A stretch of 39,261 nucleotides of DNA from Grimontia marina (GTDB lineage Bacteria > Pseudomonadota > Gammaproteobacteria > Enterobacterales > Vibrionaceae), in NCBI RefSeq assembly GCF_900060185.1, contig NZ_FIZY01000047.1, positions 1-39,261 of the forward strand, written 5' to 3'. The translations under genes and the position numbers were made by a program. Below the pieces are notes generated by a model. That model saw nothing but the letters and a program-made list of their open reading frames with translations, made no database searches and was not told the origin of the DNA. Of this stretch, positions 14,959 to 24,259 are shown piece by piece. Every line of letters starts with the position of its first letter. Position 1 is the first letter of the stretch.

Positions 14959-17370
14959 ATGGACGATAAGGTGGGGTATACTGCACCTGAGATTGCTACT
15001 TCTGAGGCTAACTTGCAGTATCAAGACGGTTTTTTAATCAGTCGACACAGCCGTGATATCGGCGAACAGACTGAACTGACATTCTGGGTTCAGACCGATA
15101 ATGGACCTGCAAAATTGATTGTTACGGGCGAAAAACCAGTGTTTTTTGTCGCCTCTGTTCATGTGAATCAGACTCAAACCATTTTGAATACGGCGGGCAT
15201 CGCCTTCACCTGCCGAGAACTGCCTTTGAAAGACTTTGCTCTCCAAACGGTATCTGGTTTTTACTTCAACACGATTAACGCCGCCAATCGAGCAAGCCGT
15301 CTTCTTCAGATGGAAGAGATTGATACACTTGAGTCGGATGTCCGTTTACCTGACCGCTATCTAATGGAACGGTTTATTTGCGGTGGCTTAACCTTAGCTG
15401 GTAAGGCAACCGAACGCAGAGGCTTTACGGAATATCGTGAGGCCAAAGCGAAAGCGTCGGATTATTCCACTTCACTGTCCCGCGTGTCTCTGGATATCGA
15501 ATGCTCAGAGAAGGGCGTCCTCTATTCCATAGGCCTTGATAGCGAGCGTGACAGCCGTGTCATCATGATTGGGGAAAAGCCAGCCAATGCTGATGAGTAC
15601 CCTTGGATTCAATGGGTAGCATCAGAATATGACTTACTGAAAGCGCTCAATGATTGGTTTGTGACCTTTGATCCTGATGTAGTCGTGGGATGGAGTGTGA
15701 TTGATTTTGACTTCAGACTTCTGGTCAGACGCGCTGCATTCCACAAGCTAGATTTACGATTAGGGCGCGGTGGCGAAAAGGCGCATTGGCGCGATTCTTC
15801 AAACAGCCGACAGGGGTTTATCACCTTGCCAGGGCGTGTGGTGATTGATGGCATTGATGCGCTGAAAACGGCGACATACAGCTTTCGTTCATGGTCGCTT
15901 GAATCGGTATCCCGTGAAATGTTCGGCGAAGGCAAAGCGATTGATAACCCCTACGATCGCATGGACTCTATCAACCGGATGTTCCTTGACGATAAACCTG
16001 CGCTTGCCAAATACAACCTGCAGGACTGTGTGCTGGTTAACCGCATTTTTGAGCAAACCCACTTACTGGAATTTCTTATCCAGCGTAGCCGTTTAACGGG
16101 TATTGAACTGGATCGTATTGGCGGCTCAGTGGCGGCTTTCACCAATCTTTATATGCCAAGGTTGCACCGTGCTGGTTATATCGCGCCAACGCTGGCTAGC
16201 GAAAACTGGATTGCCAGCCCCGGCGGTTATGTGATGGACAGTAAACCTGGCTTGTATGACTCCGTACTGGTGTTGGATTTCAAATCCCTCTATCCCTCGA
16301 TAATCCGTACGTTTTTAATCGACCCCTTAGGTTTGATTGAAGGGCTTCAGGCTCAGGAAACAAGTGTTCCTGGCTTTCGTGGTGGTGTCTTCCACCGAGA
16401 AAAACATTTCCTGCCGTCATTGATCGAAAACCTTTGGAAAGCCCGCGACGAAGCCAAACTGAAAGGCGAAAAGGCGTTCTCACAGGCGATTAAGATCATC
16501 ATGAACTCCTTTTACGGCGTGCTGGGCTCATCAGGCTGCCGCTTCTTTGATCATCGACTGGCGTCGTCAATCACCATGCGTGGTCATGAAATTATGAAGA
16601 CTACCCGTGAGCTGATTGAAGCAAAAGGGTATGAAGTGATTTATGGTGATACTGACTCGACCTTTGTTTCGCTGGGAAGGCTCTATTCAAACGAAGAAGC
16701 GGATAAAGTGGGTCAAGCGCTGGTGGAGCATATCAATGCGTGGTGGATTAACCACCTAACCGAAAACTATGAAATTACCTCGGCGCTTGAGATTGAATAC
16801 GAAACTCATTACCAGAAGTTCCTGATGCCCACGATTCGCGGACAGGATACCGGCAGTAAAAAGCGCTATGCGGGTTTGGTCAATAAAGATGGTGAGCGAC
16901 GTATTGTTTATAAAGGATTGGAAACGGTTCGGACAGACTGGACACCCTTGGCGCAGGTATTCCAACAAACCTTGTATCAGAAGGTTTTCGATGGGGAAGA
17001 GGTGGAAGAGTACGTGCGTAATACGGTGGAAGACACGTTACGCGGTAACAATGATGCGCAACTTATCTATCGTAAACGACTACGCCGTAAGCTTTCTGAC
17101 TACGAGAAGAATGTGCCGCCGCATGTGAAAGCAGCACGCAAAGCCGATGAGGCGAATAAGAAGCTAGGGCGTAACCTTCAGTATCAGCACGGCGGTTGGA
17201 TTGAGTATGTGATCACCGTTAATGGTGCCGAGCCATTAGAAGCGTTGGACAGTCCGTATGACTATCAGCATTACGTCGATAAACAATTGAAGCCGATTGC
17301 AGATGGTATATTGCCCTTTATTGGTAAGAACTTTGATGATTTGGCGATGCCACAGTTGGGATTGTTCTAG
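14959..17370 (+). CDS. polB: DNA polymerase II (family B)
   Basis: An 803-residue SOS-induced family B polymerase that restarts stalled forks and proofreads; Escherichia coli PolB has 783. The 3'-5' exonuclease motifs are SLDIECSEKG (Exo I, about residue 176), GWSVIDFDFR (Exo II) and YNLQDCVLV (Exo III), all with catalytic acids, so proofreading appears intact. Polymerase motif A is LDFKSLYPSII (about 438), motif B is KIIMNSFYGVLG and motif C is IYGDTDSTFV (about 560). The ATG at 14959 has no strong ribosome binding site but follows the LexA box directly. The gene ends at a bidirectional terminator. Confidence 0.95.
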   Translation: MDDKVGYTAPEIATSEANLQYQDGFLISRHSRDIGEQTELTFWVQTDNGPAKLIVTGEKPVFFVASVHVNQTQTILNTAGIAFTCRELPLKDFALQTVSGFYFNTINAANRASRLLQMEEIDTLESDVRLPDRYLMERFICGGLTLAGKATERRGFTEYREAKAKASDYSTSLSRVSLDIECSEKGVLYSIGLDSERDSRVIMIGEKPANADEYPWIQWVASEYDLLKALNDWFVTFDPDVVVGWSVIDFDFRLLVRRAAFHKLDLRLGRGGEKAHWRDSSNSRQGFITLPGRVVIDGIDALKTATYSFRSWSLESVSREMFGEGKAIDNPYDRMDSINRMFLDDKPALAKYNLQDCVLVNRIFEQTHLLEFLIQRSRLTGIELDRIGGSVAAFTNLYMPRLHRAGYIAPTLASENWIASPGGYVMDSKPGLYDSVLVLDFKSLYPSIIRTFLIDPLGLIEGLQAQETSVPGFRGGVFHREKHFLPSLIENLWKARDEAKLKGEKAFSQAIKIIMNSFYGVLGSSGCRFFDHRLASSITMRGHEIMKTTRELIEAKGYEVIYGDTDSTFVSLGRLYSNEEADKVGQALVEHINAWWINHLTENYEITSALEIEYETHYQKFLMPTIRGQDTGSKKRYAGLVNKDGERRIVYKGLETVRTDWTPLAQVFQQTLYQKVFDGEEVEEYVRNTVEDTLRGNNDAQLIYRKRLRRKLSDYEKNVPPHVKAARKADEANKKLGRNLQYQHGGWIEYVITVNGAEPLEALDSPYDYQHYVDKQLKPIADGILPFIGKNFDDLAMPQLGLF

Positions 17371-17392
17371 GGTCTGTTATTCTTCAACGAAA

Positions 17393-17435
17393 TAAAAACA
17401 AAGAGCCGGACAATAAATGACCGGCTCTTTGTTTT
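17393..17435. terminator. bidirectional terminator between polB and the 103-residue protein gene
   Basis: CAAAGAGCCGG and CCGGCTCTTTG form a perfect 11-bp stem around an 11-base loop, flanked by an A-run on the left and Ts on the right. It serves polB on the plus strand and the minus-strand gene starting at 17761. Confidence 0.87.
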
Positions 17436-17449
17436 CAAAATACTTCGTA

Positions 17450-17761
17450 CTAGAAGAAATCGACGCTTGAAACGTAAGTGCGAGAGGCGAGAACCGGGTC
17501 AAAGCAGACTGCACCACGGTTTGGTGTGCACACTTTATAGACATCACCACAATCAAAAATGGCCAGGATAACTTCATCATCTGTGCCAAAGCAGGTCGGT
17601 AATTTATCGCCAACTTTAGCCTTTACTTCCTGACCTTCATGTTCCCACGTCAGGCTTTCAATGCGCGAATCGTATACTGGGGCATCAACGTGTTTAGCAA
17701 TGGCTAGGTAAATGGATTCTGCGTGATCTTGGGACTCAGCGGACGGAACGAAAAACGACAT
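17450..17761 (-). CDS. conserved-looking hypothetical protein, 103 residues
   Basis: I do not recognise this family. The protein is acidic and soluble, starting MSFFVPSAESQDHAESIY and ending SVDFF. It has three Cys (CFGTDD, FDCGD, VCTPNRGAVC region) and a likely beta-rich second half. TAGGAGG before the start at 17761 supports translation, and a perfect bidirectional terminator follows its stop, so it is very likely a real gene. It stands alone between polB and the DUF1289 gene. No function is proposed. Confidence 0.75.
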   Translation of the reverse strand: MSFFVPSAESQDHAESIYLAIAKHVDAPVYDSRIESLTWEHEGQEVKAKVGDKLPTCFGTDDEVILAIFDCGDVYKVCTPNRGAVCFDPVLASRTYVSSVDFF

Positions 17762-18039
17762 AACTCCTCCTAAATAACAATCATCCTTGCGCCTTCTTAT
17801 TTTATTCTTTCAGAGTTGGAGCTCTGTACTGCAAAAAGGCAATAACCCAAAAGGTTATGTGGTCAACTTAACAAATTTATACCACTAAACGCAATGGAAT
17901 TTTATTCCGCTAGTAGAAATCACCTAAGCGGAAATGATTGGGCGTAAAGTTAATATCAGCGAGTTACAGAAGGAAATTTGCTTTTCGAGTGAAAACTCGC
18001 TTGAATGAAAACACAGACACAAACGACATCGGAGGGTGT

Positions 18040-18306
18040 ATGGAACAACTCGATTTCTTTACCGTGCCCAGCCCTTGCATTGGTGTGTGTCAGGTGAATA
18101 ACAAAGGCTACTGTAAAGGTTGCTTTCGCAGCAGGGAAGAGCGCTTTCACTGGAATGATTTTACCGGTGAGCAAAGACGAAATGTAATTCGACTTTGTAA
18201 GCAACGTTACTTGCGCGTGATGCGGGCTAAGTTGGCGAAGGAGACAGAAGGGCAGGTAGAAGAAATCAGTCCACAACAGTCTTTGTTTGGTGATGAAGAC
18301 GACTGA
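18040..18306 (+). CDS. DUF1289 protein (Cys-rich, YdhL-like)
   Basis: An 88-residue protein of the DUF1289 family, proposed to bind metal or an Fe-S cluster. The motif SPCIGVCQVNNKGYCKGCFRSREER (residues about 11-35; four Cys) followed by W..(T)..QR is the family hallmark. I choose the ATG at 18040 because CGGAGGG is 5 bases upstream; the open frame extends 34 codons earlier without family similarity. The C-terminal half is charged. It ends just before a bidirectional terminator shared with rplY. Confidence 0.88.
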   Translation: MEQLDFFTVPSPCIGVCQVNNKGYCKGCFRSREERFHWNDFTGEQRRNVIRLCKQRYLRVMRAKLAKETEGQVEEISPQQSLFGDEDD

Positions 18307-18330
18307 TTCGCCGATGACAAATTCCAGACA

Positions 18331-18360
18331 CAAAAAAGCGCCCCGAAAGGCGCTTTTTCA
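18331..18360. terminator. bidirectional terminator between DUF1289 gene and rplY
   Basis: AAAAAGCGCC and GGCGCTTTTT form a perfect stem around CCGAAA, giving U-tracts in both directions. It lies between the two convergent stop codons. Confidence 0.88.
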
Positions 18361-18378
18361 ATTCAAGCTAAAAAGCAA

Positions 18379-18657
18379 TTAGATGCGGATGAAATCCATG
18401 TGCATAACTTTTGGCTTGAACGGGTGACGTTGGATGTCCTGAGGCTTAACGTTAACTTCAGCACCGTCGATAACCAGAGTAATCGCTTCGTAGAACTCAG
18501 GCTTGTCCATTTGAGTGATCACTTTTTTGTGGTCCAGAGCGATTGCTACAGGAGCTGCTTCGCCACCGTAAACTACTGCTGGGAATTGATCAGCGTGACG
18601 CAGGCGGCGGCTCGCACCTTTACCCTGCTCAGTACGAACTACTGCTTCGAATTTCAT
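18379..18657 (-). CDS. rplY: 50S ribosomal protein L25
   Basis: A 92-residue L25, the short Escherichia coli type (94 residues) without the CTC extension. It binds 5S rRNA in the large subunit central protuberance. The family signature [20 protein letters not shown] (residues 13-32) and the C-terminal [15 protein letters not shown] are clear. Start [11 protein letters not shown]. It is separated from radD by about 200 bases on the same strand, so it probably has its own promoter. The position next to radD and rsuA is conserved with Escherichia coli. Confidence 0.96.
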   Translation of the reverse strand: MKFEAVVRTEQGKGASRRLRHADQFPAVVYGGEAAPVAIALDHKKVITQMDKPEFYEAITLVIDGAEVNVKPQDIQRHPFKPKVMHMDFIRI

Positions 18658-18859
18658 AATAAATACTCTTAAATAGAGAGTTGAAAATAAGTACCTAGAT
18701 TTGCGACCAAACTAAGTACCAAGTAAATCGAGCGCGGATACTAACATTGAGACTGGGTAATAACAAGCGTTACCAGTGATTTAATGCGTGAATGCTGAGT
18801 ACTTGTGCGCATTGTGTTTTTAATCATTAGGTTTGAGGTGGGTTGCGATGTTTTTCCGC

Positions 18860-20635
18860 TCAAGCCACGTTGGTCAACATGGTTCTGACCTCTTGCTGTG
18901 AGGCAAACTGATTGAGGTCGAAGATTTTATCCCTAATCGCCCAAAACCGCCCATTCTTTCTCGCCACAATAAAGTCAGGAAACCTCAGCCTGTGCTCTGC
19001 ACGCGCGACTTTAGAAGGCGCTGTGTCCGTAAAAGGTCTGTGTCGGTCAACCAAATGTGGATTGATAAATTTAGCGAGAAATTCATCCTTTTGGCGTTTG
19101 GTCGAAAGGGGCCAGACTTCATGAATTTCCGCGCCATCCTGCCCGACATAGGTGACTTTTAACTGTGGTTTGTCGAATTTGTTTTTCCCTGCTGTTAATC
19201 GCATGTCAGCGCAGGCCATGATCATGGCATCTTTGAGCTTTAAGGCGTCTCTCAGCTTTTTGTCAGGGTCGACCAAAGCGTGATCACATTGGTGGCAGCG
19301 CCTTGCGGCTATGTCGTTGTCTGCGCCGCACTCGCTGCAAAACTTGGCGCGGAAGCGGTAGCCACAGATTTCACGTTCGCCATCATCCTCTTCAAAGAAG
19401 CCCTGACAGCGACGGCCATAGTGTTCAATGAGAAAACCATTGTTATCCAACTTGCCCCAGAAATTGTTGTTAAAGCCACAGGCGGGGCAGGGAACAGTAA
19501 CGATTTCGCTGTCGCTATCCGGCTTAGGATCGCCAATTTCAGGCTGGTATAGGTCATAAACGTTGCCTGCATAATCCAGGACTAAACAGTCTGTCTTACC
19601 CGGAGAGAGGCGCAAACCTCGCCCTGCGATTTGTTGGTACAGGCTGACGGATTCTGTCGGACGCAAGATGGCGATGAGATCCACGTGTGGTGCATCAAAG
19701 CCGGTGGTCAGCACTGATACGTTGACCAGATACTTAATTTCCCGCTTTTTGAAACGCTGAATTATGCTGTCACGTTCATCTTGCGCGGTATCACAGATGA
19801 CGAGTGCCGATTCGTTTTCAGGGAGTAGGGTTAGAATTTCCTGCGCGTGTTTTACCGTGGCGGCAAAGATCATCACGCCATGCCGTTCTTTGGCGTAATC
19901 CAGAACCTGATTAATGATTTGAGGCGTTGCTCTTGGTGCGTTTTCTATCACACGGTCTAAATCCGCTTCTTTATAGAATCCGGTTGGTGACGCCTTAAGC
20001 GATGAGAAATCGTAGCTCAAGACAGGCGCATCGAGGATCTTTGCTTCCGTTAAAAAGCCTTCATCCAACAAGAATCGGATAGGAAGCTCGAAGATACAAT
20101 CGCGGAAGAATCTAGGTTTCTCGCTGCGAACACGTCCAGCGGTGTGATATTGATAGATCCAACCCATACCGAGTCGATAAGGCGTCGCTGTTAGACCCAA
20201 TACCTTGATACCAGGGTTAACGGTTTGAAGGTGAGAAATGACTATACGGTAGCTGCTTTCTTCGTTGTCAGGAACGCGGTGGCATTCATCAATAACCAAT
20301 AAAGAAAACTGGTCTCTGAAAGCATCAAGGTTTCGCACCACGGATTGGACCGAAGCAAATACAACTTTGTCGTTGCTTTCTTTTCTGCCGAGTCCGGCCG
20401 AAAAAATCCCGCCTTTCAGCCCATACCCTTCATACTTTTCGTGGTTTTGTTCAACAAGCTCTTTCACATGGGCAAGCACCAAAACTCGACCACGTGCCAG
20501 CTTTGCCAGCTCTGCGATAACCAGACTTTTTCCTGCACCGGTAGGCAACACCGCAACGGCTGGGGTGTTGTTGTTTCTAAAGTAGTGGACGACGGCTTTG
20601 ACCGCGTCAGCCTGATAAGGACGAAGGGTATACAT
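18860..20635 (-). CDS. radD: RadD/YejH-type DEAD/DEAH helicase
   Basis: A 591-residue superfamily 2 helicase; Escherichia coli RadD has 586 and takes part in double-strand break and crossover repair with SSB. Walker A is PTGAGKSLVIAEL (about residue 32), motif II is LVIDECHRVP (about 113), motif III LTATPYRLG, and the second RecA domain has VLTTGFDAPHVD and QQIAGRGLRLSPGKTD (motif VI). Zinc ribbons follow: CPACGFNNN, then CSECGADND...CHQCD (about 395-450). Located between rplY and rsuA as in Escherichia coli. No LexA box was noticed upstream. It begins 59 bases after the GNAT stop, on the same strand. Confidence 0.94.
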   Translation of the reverse strand: MYTLRPYQADAVKAVVHYFRNNNTPAVAVLPTGAGKSLVIAELAKLARGRVLVLAHVKELVEQNHEKYEGYGLKGGIFSAGLGRKESNDKVVFASVQSVVRNLDAFRDQFSLLVIDECHRVPDNEESSYRIVISHLQTVNPGIKVLGLTATPYRLGMGWIYQYHTAGRVRSEKPRFFRDCIFELPIRFLLDEGFLTEAKILDAPVLSYDFSSLKASPTGFYKEADLDRVIENAPRATPQIINQVLDYAKERHGVMIFAATVKHAQEILTLLPENESALVICDTAQDERDSIIQRFKKREIKYLVNVSVLTTGFDAPHVDLIAILRPTESVSLYQQIAGRGLRLSPGKTDCLVLDYAGNVYDLYQPEIGDPKPDSDSEIVTVPCPACGFNNNFWGKLDNNGFLIEHYGRRCQGFFEEDDGEREICGYRFRAKFCSECGADNDIAARRCHQCDHALVDPDKKLRDALKLKDAMIMACADMRLTAGKNKFDKPQLKVTYVGQDGAEIHEVWPLSTKRQKDEFLAKFINPHLVDRHRPFTDTAPSKVARAEHRLRFPDFIVARKNGRFWAIRDKIFDLNQFASQQEVRTMLTNVA

Positions 20636-20694
20636 GGAATCAAAAAGGCAGCCAATTCAAGGCTGCCCAGTGTATCTGTCGCGTCAAGTAAAGG

Positions 20695-21162
20695 CTAGCG
20701 CGCTAAACGCTTGGTCATGATGCAATGTTGGCGGCGAGCCATATAGTCAAACTGCTCGTAAAACTCTCTGGCACCACTGTTACCGATATTCACTTCAAGA
20801 ATCACGGCATGGCAGTCTTTTTCGCGGGCATGCGCCTCGATATTCGGCAGAACATGTGAACCGACACCTTGTCGACGCCAGTCCTGTTGGAGGAAAATTT
20901 GGTCGATCACCGCGATTTGCCCGCCCAGTTCAATGCTGAAGCTGTAACAAAGCACGACATATCCGATAATTTCCTGCTCATTTCCTTGCTCGACGTTGAT
21001 AAGGAAAATGTCGCCGTGGTTGGGGTGTCCAATGAGGAAACTGAATGCGGAAGTCACATGTTCGACATCAAAAGTCAGTGCTTCGTGGTCGTGCATAAAC
21101 TTTGAAAGTTCAAGTAGACGTGGCATTGACTCTACGGAAGGCGACTGCAGCGTTATTTTCAT
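20695..21162 (-). CDS. GNAT-family N-acetyltransferase
   Basis: A 155-residue acetyl-CoA-dependent acyltransferase. The acetyl-CoA binding motif A is IDQIFLQQDWRRQGVGSHVLP (Q/RxxGxG/A, residues about 80-100) and motif B ends VNIGNSGAREFYEQFDYMARR. I choose the ATG at 21162 (MKITLQSP) with AGGGAA upstream rather than 21180. It lies between radD and rsuA; in Escherichia coli these two are adjacent, so this gene is an insertion into a conserved pair. Substrate unknown; protein or small molecule. Confidence 0.87.
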   Translation of the reverse strand: MKITLQSPSVESMPRLLELSKFMHDHEALTFDVEHVTSAFSFLIGHPNHGDIFLINVEQGNEQEIIGYVVLCYSFSIELGGQIAVIDQIFLQQDWRRQGVGSHVLPNIEAHAREKDCHAVILEVNIGNSGAREFYEQFDYMARRQHCIMTKRLAR

Positions 21163-21431
21163 AAATGCTTCCCTGATCAATAAGTTAGTCGATGGGAGAT
21201 TATAATCATATTTTCGAAGTCACGAGTTTAGACTGTGGCATTTTTGTTAAGTTCGGCATCTCTTAGTTATAGACATTGAATCCGAGAGTGCAATTTCAAC
21301 AGTTAGGAATGAGACCAGATATAGGGTTGTGTCCTTTACTGATAAAACACTTAGCTCACCACTTTAAACACTGCCTACAAAGAAAGTTTAAGTATATAAT
21401 CCGCGCCCTAAGAATTATGCGGTGAGAAGCA

Positions 21432-22136
21432 ATGATCAGGCTAGACAAATTCCTGTGTGAAACAGTAGGCGTTACTCGCAAAAAAGCGGCGAAAGTCCTG
21501 AAAGAAGAACGTGTTACGGTTGACGGTGAAGTGATTAAAAACGGTGCCCTCAAAATAGCCGAAGACGCGGATGTAGAATTCGATGGTATGTCGCTGAGCC
21601 TGTCGGGTCCTCGTTACTACATGATGAACAAGCCGGAAGGTTATGTTTGTTCTCATGATGATCCTTACAACCCGACCGTCTTTATCCTGCTTGATGAAAT
21701 CGGTGCTGAGAAATTGCACATTGCTGGTCGTTTGGATTGCGATACCACTGGCCTTTTGCTGCTGACCGATGATGGCCAATGGTCACACCGTGTGACGTCA
21801 CCAAAACATAAATGCGATAAAACCTATCGTGTATGGTTGGATGATGTAGTTGCATATGGTGTTGCTGAGACCTTTGCGAAAGGTATTCAACTCCGCGGCG
21901 AGAAGTCAGAAACATTACCAGCACAAATGGAACTGGTTGATGAAAAAGAAGTGCTTTTGACCATTCACGAAGGTAAATACCATCAGGTGAAACGTATGTT
22001 TGCTGCTGTAGGTAACAAGGTGGTTGGTCTGCACCGCGAATCAATCGGCGAATTGGTTCTGGATGAAGAGCTTCAGCCTGGCGAGTACCGTGAACTGACA
22101 GAAAATGAGGTTGAGCTGTTCTTACCCAAGCAGTAA
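21432..22136 (+). CDS. rsuA: 16S rRNA pseudouridine(516) synthase
   Basis: A 234-residue RsuA. It converts U516 of 16S rRNA to pseudouridine. Residues 1-60 are the S4 RNA-binding domain (MIRLDKFLCETVGVTRKKAAKVLKE). The catalytic Asp lies in the AGRLDCDTTGLLLLTDDG motif (about residue 97-115), and the C-terminal KYHQVKRMFAAVGNKVVGLHRESIG motif is typical. The start codon follows GGTGAGAAGCA. It is divergent from the GNAT gene and upstream of bcr as in Escherichia coli. Confidence 0.95.
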   Translation: MIRLDKFLCETVGVTRKKAAKVLKEERVTVDGEVIKNGALKIAEDADVEFDGMSLSLSGPRYYMMNKPEGYVCSHDDPYNPTVFILLDEIGAEKLHIAGRLDCDTTGLLLLTDDGQWSHRVTSPKHKCDKTYRVWLDDVVAYGVAETFAKGIQLRGEKSETLPAQMELVDEKEVLLTIHEGKYHQVKRMFAAVGNKVVGLHRESIGELVLDEELQPGEYRELTENEVELFLPKQ

Positions 22137-22392
22137 CAGCACGATTTAATTCGAGCGCTGCAAAGACTTCTTTGTAGCGTCTATTGATCTGAATAAAAAA
22201 ATGCTAATTCAGTCAATTAAGGTGTAATCGACTGCATCTAGATAGAAAGTCATCATTTCCTCCCTGGAATGAATCTTGATGTTATTATGTGATCTATACC
22301 CGATATCTATTGCTAGAGTGGGTATCAGCTAGTCTTTGTATCAATCAGGACAAGCCACTTTTTCTCCACCTCCTCTTTTTACCAAGGCATAC

Positions 22393-23592
22393 ATGACGAC
22401 GAATGCAGTAAACCAACAGCAGCAACAGCTGACCTTTCTTCTGATCCTTGTGCTCGGCGCTATTGCCGCGCTCACGCCCTTAGCTATTGATATGTACCTG
22501 CCAGCTATGCCTGAAATTGCGCGAGACTTATCTGTTACACCAGGGCAGGTGCAGCAGACGCTGGCGGCATACACAGCAGGCTTTGCTGTTGGTCAGTTGA
22601 TTCACGGCCCCATTTCGGACAGCTATGGTCGACGTCCGGTGTTGATCGCAGGTGTTGCTTTGTTTTTGGTAGGCGCAGTTGTCAGCGCGTTGGCGGCTGA
22701 CATTGAAACGTTGACTTACGTTCGCGCAGCCCAAGGTTTTTGTGGCGCGGCAGCAGCGGTGGTTATCCAAGCATTGGTACGTGACATGTTCGATCGTGAA
22801 GAATTCGCACGCACCATGTCGTTTATTACTCTGGTGATGACGGTGGCACCTCTTGCAGCGCCGATGATTGGTGGTTATCTGGCGGTTTGGTTTGGCTGGC
22901 GTTCGATTTTCTGGGTGTTAGCGGGCTTTGCCGCGTTGGTTATTGTTTTGGTGTTATCACTGATTCCAGAAACCTTACCCGAGCAGGGAAGGCCGCCACT
23001 CCGTCTTGGCTCAACGCTGCGCAATTATATGAAGATCCTGCGTTCAAGAAAGTCTGTTGGCTATATCTTTGCTTCCGGTTTTTCTTTCGCGGGCATGTTC
23101 TCATTCCTGACTGCCGGTGCATTCGTGTACATCGACTACTATGGCGTAAGTACCCAGAACTTTGGTTATCTGTTCGGCTTGAACGTCGTCTGTCTGATAG
23201 TGATGACCTCTTTCAACGGCAAGTTTGTGCGCAAAATCGGCAGTGAGAAGATGCTGCAAATCGGCCTGACGATTCAACTTCTGTCTGGTATCGCTCTCAT
23301 TGTGGGACAGACATTTGAATGGGGTTTATGGGGAACAGTGATCCCAGTCATGTTCTTTGTCGGCACCATTTCTATTGTCGGCAGTAACGCCATGGCATGT
23401 GTGTTGAGTGCCTATCCTGAGCTTGCTGGCACAGCCTCTTCTCTGGCAGGCACATTGCGATTTGGTACGGGTACCCTGGTTGGTGGTACAGTCGCGGTCA
23501 TTCACGTGAACTCTGCTTGGCCGATGACAGGTGCTATGGCAGCATGTGCGTTTTTATCCGCCCTGTTTTACTGGGGCTTAGCGAAAAAATAA
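22393..23592 (+). CDS. bcr: Bcr/CflA-family multidrug efflux transporter
   Basis: A major facilitator protein of about 399 residues with twelve hydrophobic segments, exporting drugs (bicyclomycin in Escherichia coli) by proton antiport. Family marks are PLAIDMYLPAMPEIARDL (TM1 and after), GPISDSYGRRPVLI (motif A, about residue 70) and the ETLPEQGRPPL central loop end. I choose the ATG at 22393 (MTTNAVNQQQQQ) over an upstream 22336; neither has a strong ribosome binding site. The gene follows rsuA by 256 bases, in the Escherichia coli order. Four bases separate it from DUF2913. Confidence 0.92.
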   Translation: MTTNAVNQQQQQLTFLLILVLGAIAALTPLAIDMYLPAMPEIARDLSVTPGQVQQTLAAYTAGFAVGQLIHGPISDSYGRRPVLIAGVALFLVGAVVSALAADIETLTYVRAAQGFCGAAAAVVIQALVRDMFDREEFARTMSFITLVMTVAPLAAPMIGGYLAVWFGWRSIFWVLAGFAALVIVLVLSLIPETLPEQGRPPLRLGSTLRNYMKILRSRKSVGYIFASGFSFAGMFSFLTAGAFVYIDYYGVSTQNFGYLFGLNVVCLIVMTSFNGKFVRKIGSEKMLQIGLTIQLLSGIALIVGQTFEWGLWGTVIPVMFFVGTISIVGSNAMACVLSAYPELAGTASSLAGTLRFGTGTLVGGTVAVIHVNSAWPMTGAMAACAFLSALFYWGLAKK

Positions 23593-23596
23593 GAAA

Positions 23597-24259
23597 ATGA
23601 GCTACATCGAAGATATTAAATCCGTCGTGGATTCCGCCCTTGCTGAACTTGAAGAAGCAAAAGCTAGCGGCAAATTACAAAGCAACCCAGTGAGTGAAGA
23701 GTCTTTCCTTTGCCGTTGGGTAGCGCAGGCAGTAAAAAAACAGCACTTTGGAAATTCTGTTTCTAAAGAGATGACGGCCTGGGTACAGCAGGGTCGTAGT
23801 ATGGGCAAACACGCCAATATTAAAGGCCAGATGCAACATATTGCGATTGTTTATCATCACCACTTCCCGCAAGGTGATGAGCACAGTGCGATTACTAAAA
23901 GCCAGTTTGACGCTTTGGTAGCGGCGCTTGAAGAGGCTGATTGGATGATCCACACCGAATACGAGATCAACCGTAAGGTTCGAGTAATTTCTGATGGCCA
24001 GCATTCTTTTGCGGTGTGCAGCGTGGCATTGGGTAAAAGCTTCAACGAAGAGGGCGAATTGGTTAAACCTTTGAGCCTTTATGTGCGTGGTCCTGAGCCT
24101 TGGTTTATTGAAATCGTCCGTGAACATGGCATGCTGATGACCAAAGTGACGGACTACAAATCTATCGTCAAATACCACGGCGAATACCACATCTGGCCAA
24201 AGAACCAAGCTGACCGGCTGTTTGTGCTGCCGGACAGCCTGAAGCATCTATTGGATTAA
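23597..24259 (+). CDS. DUF2913 protein
   Basis: A 220-residue soluble protein of the DUF2913 family, seen mainly in Vibrionaceae and relatives and of unknown function. The region KSVVDSALAELEEAKASGK...EESFLCRWVAQAVKKQHF at the start and the central MQHIAIVYHHHFPQGD segment are family-like. It follows bcr by four bases, so the two are probably cotranscribed. Its stop codon (24257-24259) overlaps that of the convergent SDR gene, and its terminator hairpin lies in the coding end of that gene. Confidence 0.85.
   Translation: MSYIEDIKSVVDSALAELEEAKASGKLQSNPVSEESFLCRWVAQAVKKQHFGNSVSKEMTAWVQQGRSMGKHANIKGQMQHIAIVYHHHFPQGDEHSAITKSQFDALVAALEEADWMIHTEYEINRKVRVISDGQHSFAVCSVALGKSFNEEGELVKPLSLYVRGPEPWFIEIVREHGMLMTKVTDYKSIVKYHGEYHIWPKNQADRLFVLPDSLKHLLD

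Noticed and set aside
22288-22330. TATACCC / GGGTAT inverted pair upstream of bcr
   Set aside because: Only six bases pair and the spacing is wide; it could be an operator but nothing supports that.
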